Assembly: GCA_963808455.1 (NCBI GenBank)
Contig: CAWEHT010000319.1
Span: forward strand, 1 to 27,620
Length of the DNA stretch: 27,620 nucleotides
DNA from: CAWEHT01 sp963808455
GTDB taxonomy: Bacteria; Chloroflexota; Anaerolineae; CG2-30-64-16
Direction: 5' to 3'
Shown here: piece after piece, positions 25,473 to 27,620 of the stretch
Position numbering within the stretch: position 1 is the stretch's first letter
Layout: every line of letters starts with the position of its first letter
The notes under the pieces: generated by a model
What the model saw: only the letters and a program-made list of their open reading frames with translations
What the model was told of the DNA's origin: nothing
Database searches by the model: none
Program-made: the position numbers and the translations under genes

Positions 25473-26015
25473 ATGGCTGAGAAAGTGACCATAGCAAGCG
25501 ATTGGCTGGCCGGCTGCGCTGGCTGCCACATGTCGTTTCTCGATATCGACGAGCGCATCGTGGACGTGATTCAGGCAGCGACCCTTACCGCGACCCCGAT
25601 CACCGACCTCAAGCATCCGGCCGAGTCCGGCGTCACGGTCGGCATCCTGGAAGGCGGGGTCAACAACTCGACCGGCGAAGAGGTGGCCAAACGCATGCGC
25701 CAACGCTCCCAGATTTTGATTGCCCTCGGTGATTGCGCGGTCTTCGGCGGTGTGCCGACTATGCGCAACTCTGTGGGCATCCAGGAAGCGCTGCAACGTG
25801 CTTACGTGGAAACTGAAAGCACGGTGGATGGCCAGATCCCGCACCACGAAGACCTCGCTGTGATGCAGGAGTGCCGGGCGCTCGATCAGGTCGTGCCGGT
25901 GGATATCTATCTGCCCGGCTGCCCTCCTTCGGCGGACGCCATCTTTTACGTGATCAGCGAGCTGCTGGCCGGGCGCAAGCCCGATCTCAAGGGCAAGTAT
26001 CTGGATTGGCACTGA
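25473..26015 (+). CDS. [NiFe]-hydrogenase small subunit (HoxY-like)
   Basis: A 180-residue small subunit from ATG 25473 with GAGGAGAG upstream. Cysteines 15 and 18 (WLAGCAGCHMSFLDID), 88 (ALGDCAVFGG) and 150 (LPGCPPSAD) are the four ligands of the proximal [4Fe-4S] cluster. No twin-arginine signal or extra cluster domain is present, so it is the short cytoplasmic type of group 3 enzymes (HoxY, or the delta subunit of sulfhydrogenases). It receives electrons from the large subunit and passes them to the NuoG-like protein. Frame intact. A 70-base gap with a strong AAGGAGG separates it from the large subunit gene. Confidence 0.92.
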   Translation: MAEKVTIASDWLAGCAGCHMSFLDIDERIVDVIQAATLTATPITDLKHPAESGVTVGILEGGVNNSTGEEVAKRMRQRSQILIALGDCAVFGGVPTMRNSVGIQEALQRAYVETESTVDGQIPHHEDLAVMQECRALDQVVPVDIYLPGCPPSADAIFYVISELLAGRKPDLKGKYLDWH

Positions 26016-26085
26016 TCTGACGCAAAGGTGATCGGGGCCGCGCCGGTGCCGCCTAGCCGCTCACCTGATCTGGAAGGAGGACGTA

Positions 26086-27510
26086 ATGGGACAGAAAATT
26101 ATGATCGAGCCCGTCACGCGCATCGAAGGCCACGCCAAGGTGGGTGTATATCTGGATGATGCGGGCAAGGTCGAGCGGGCCATCTTTCACGTGAATGAAT
26201 TCCGCGGCTTCGAGAAATTCTGCGAAGGTCGTATGTTCTTTGAGATGCCGCTGATCACGGAGCGCATCTGCGGCATTTGCCCGGTCAGCCATCATCTCGC
26301 GTCCGCCAAGGCCTGCGATCAGATCGTCGGCGCTGCGCTGCCGCGCCCTGCCAAGCTGCTGCGTGAGCTGATGCACATGGGGCAAATCATCCAGTCGCAC
26401 TCGATGCATGTCTTCGAGTTGGGCGGGCCTGACCTGCTGTTAGGCTTCGACTGTGACCCGGCCACACGCAACGTAGTGGGCCTGTATGCGGCCAACCCCG
26501 AGCTGACGGTCAAAGCCATCCAGCTCCGCAAGTTCGGCCAGTGCATCATCGCGCTGGCTGGGTGGGCGCCGCATCCACCCGAATTTTGCCGTGCCCGGTG
26601 GCGTGAATGCTGCCCTCACCCCGCAGGACCGTGAAGCGCTGCTGGGCCAACTGGACGAAATGGTCGGGTACGTGCAGGACGGTGTGGCCGTGCTGAAGAC
26701 CTGGATGGAAGCCAACCAGGAAGACCTGACGAAGTTCGGCGTCTTCTCCACCAACTACCTGGGCATGGTCGACAGGAACAATGCCGTGCAGTTGTACGAT
26801 GGCGACATCCGCCTGGTTGACACGGCGCGCCAACCCATCGATCGTTTCGACGGCCGGGATATCTGCAGTATCTCGGCGAGCATGTCGAGCCCTGGACCTT
26901 TTTGAAGTTCCCCTATTACAAGAAACTGGGCTGGCCCGAGGGCGTGTATCGCGTGGGCCCGCTGGGCCGGCTGAATGCTGCCCAGGGCATGGCCACGCCG
27001 CTGGCGCAGAAGGAGTACGAGTACTTCCAGAGGCTCTGCGGCGGCAAGGTGGTGGAAGGGACCCTGTACTACCACTTTGCGCGGTTGGTAGAGGACCTCT
27101 ACGCGGTCGAGCATGTGCGCGAGCTGCTGGAGGACCCGGACATCCTGGGCACCGACCTCCAGGTCAACCGCCCGGTCACCAACCACGAGGGTGTGGGTGT
27201 CATCGAGGCTCCACGGGGGACCCTGTGGCACCACTACTGGGTCGATGAGAACGGGCAACTGGAAAAGGTCAACTTGATCGTTGCCACCGGCAACAACAAC
27301 TGGGCCATGAGCAAGGCGGTGGATTCGGTGGCCAAGACCTACGTCGACGGCGGCCACGTCACAGAGGGCGCGCTCAACCGCATCGAGGCGGCCATCCGTG
27401 CCTACGATCCCTGTCTCTCTTGTTCGACCCACGCCGTGGGGCAGATGCCGTTGGAAGTAGTCACCTACGGCCCGGAAGGCAACGAGGTGGAACATATCGT
27501 CCGCGAGTAG
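26086..27510 (+). CDS. [NiFe]-hydrogenase large subunit (HoxH-like), two frameshifts
   Basis: Catalytic subunit for reversible H2 oxidation. ATG 26086 follows AAGGAGG at 26074-26080. It begins MGQKIMIEPVTRIEGHAKVG. The L1 motif RICGICPVSHH gives Cys 62 and 65; the L2 motif DPCLSCSTHAVGQMPL lies near the C-terminus, giving the other two nickel-iron ligands. Some 23 residues follow the L2 His, so C-terminal processing by an endopeptidase, or natural retention of the tail, must be considered. Two shifts split it: an extra base near 26562 (before RRIHPNFAVPGGVN) and a missing base near 26861 (before YLQYLGEHVEPW). They cancel out, and the joined product is about 474 residues, typical of HoxH. All four cysteines are kept, so I regard the shifts as probable sequencing errors. 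No maturation genes are in the window. Confidence 0.92.
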
Positions 27511-27564
27511 GGGCAGGGTCGTCCGGCCGGCAGACGGTTGTGCCATCCGTTGTTCGGCAAACAA

Positions 27565-27602
27565 GGAGCCTTTGCGAGCGCAGGCCGCCTCGCAAGGCTT
27601 CC
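27565..27602 (+). terminator. Imperfect hairpin after the hydrogenase operon, possible terminator
   Basis: CCTTTGCGAG (27569-27578) pairs with CTCGCAAGG (27589-27597) with one bulged T and a 10-base loop; flanking GGAG/CTTCC extends the symmetry. It lies about 58 bases after the large-subunit stop. There is no T-run, so an intrinsic terminator is uncertain; a dispersed palindrome is the alternative. Nothing else is seen from 27511 to the window end. Confidence 0.35.
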
Positions 27603-27620
27603 CCGCGCACGAGGCCTCAT

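Noticed and set aside
24295..25497. 400-residue open frame on the minus strand
   Set aside because: Antisense to the NuoG-like gene, which has clear cysteine motifs; the antisense product resembles nothing.
26550..26870. Programmed frameshifting in the hydrogenase large subunit
   Set aside because: No slippery sequence at 26562 or 26861; the two shifts are compensating, so sequencing error is simpler.

Overview
The window is GC-rich, densely packed and bacterial. The gene content fits a strictly or facultatively anaerobic member of the Chloroflexota (Anaerolineae-like). That placement is an inference from the family combination: a split methylmalonyl-CoA mutase, a TIGR01906-type membrane protein, QueG with HEAT-like repeats, and an NAD(P)-linked hydrogenase with DRTGG/CBS/PHP/ATPase companions. 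No rRNA or marker gene is present to prove it.

Left edge (1-2.5 kb): a probable transposase remnant runs off the window. A HI0933/BaiN-type flavoprotein gene (+) follows, then an inverted, decayed 245-bp copy of that gene's own 5' part, then an orphan HicB-like antitoxin gene (-).

Minus-strand block (2.5-15.2 kb), read right to left: Zn-type alcohol dehydrogenase/quinone reductase, TIGR01906 membrane protein, propionyl-CoA carboxylase carboxyltransferase, an inserted IS630-type element, biotin carboxylase, biotin carrier protein, fatty-acid-hydroxylase-like protein, methylmalonyl-CoA mutase large subunit, hotdog thioesterase, methylmalonyl-CoA epimerase, MFS transporter and QueG. Spacing is tight, with ATGA overlaps, so most of it looks like one propionyl-CoA/methylmalonyl-CoA operon. 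Many of these genes carry one-base frameshifts. Most look like extra bases, and the mutase alone has at least eight, so sequencing error is more likely than decay.

Plus-strand block (15.3-27.5 kb): a multi-subunit NAD(P)-linked [NiFe]-hydrogenase operon. It contains a NuoE/HoxE-like subunit, a 67-residue conserved-looking small protein, a signalling-type cassette (two DRTGG proteins, a CBS-pair/ATPase protein, a PHP protein and a second ATPase), a thioredoxin-like ferredoxin, a ferritin-like protein, a 1063-residue NuoF-GltD fusion, a NuoG-like iron-sulfur protein, and hydrogenase small and large subunits. The signalling cassette resembles the one usually seen beside trimeric [FeFe]-hydrogenases, but here the catalytic pair is HoxYH-like. 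The NuoF-GltD fusion adds a second flavin and NADP-type site, which suggests H2 metabolism coupled to both NADH and NADPH pools, possibly with electron bifurcation.

Regulation: two leaders in this block, before nuoE and before the second ATPase gene, share a 17-base promoter-like motif (one mismatch). Each is followed by a GTGA-N6-TCAC dyad that fits a Rex or Crp/Fnr-type operator. This suggests redox-responsive control of the hydrogenase operon at two points.
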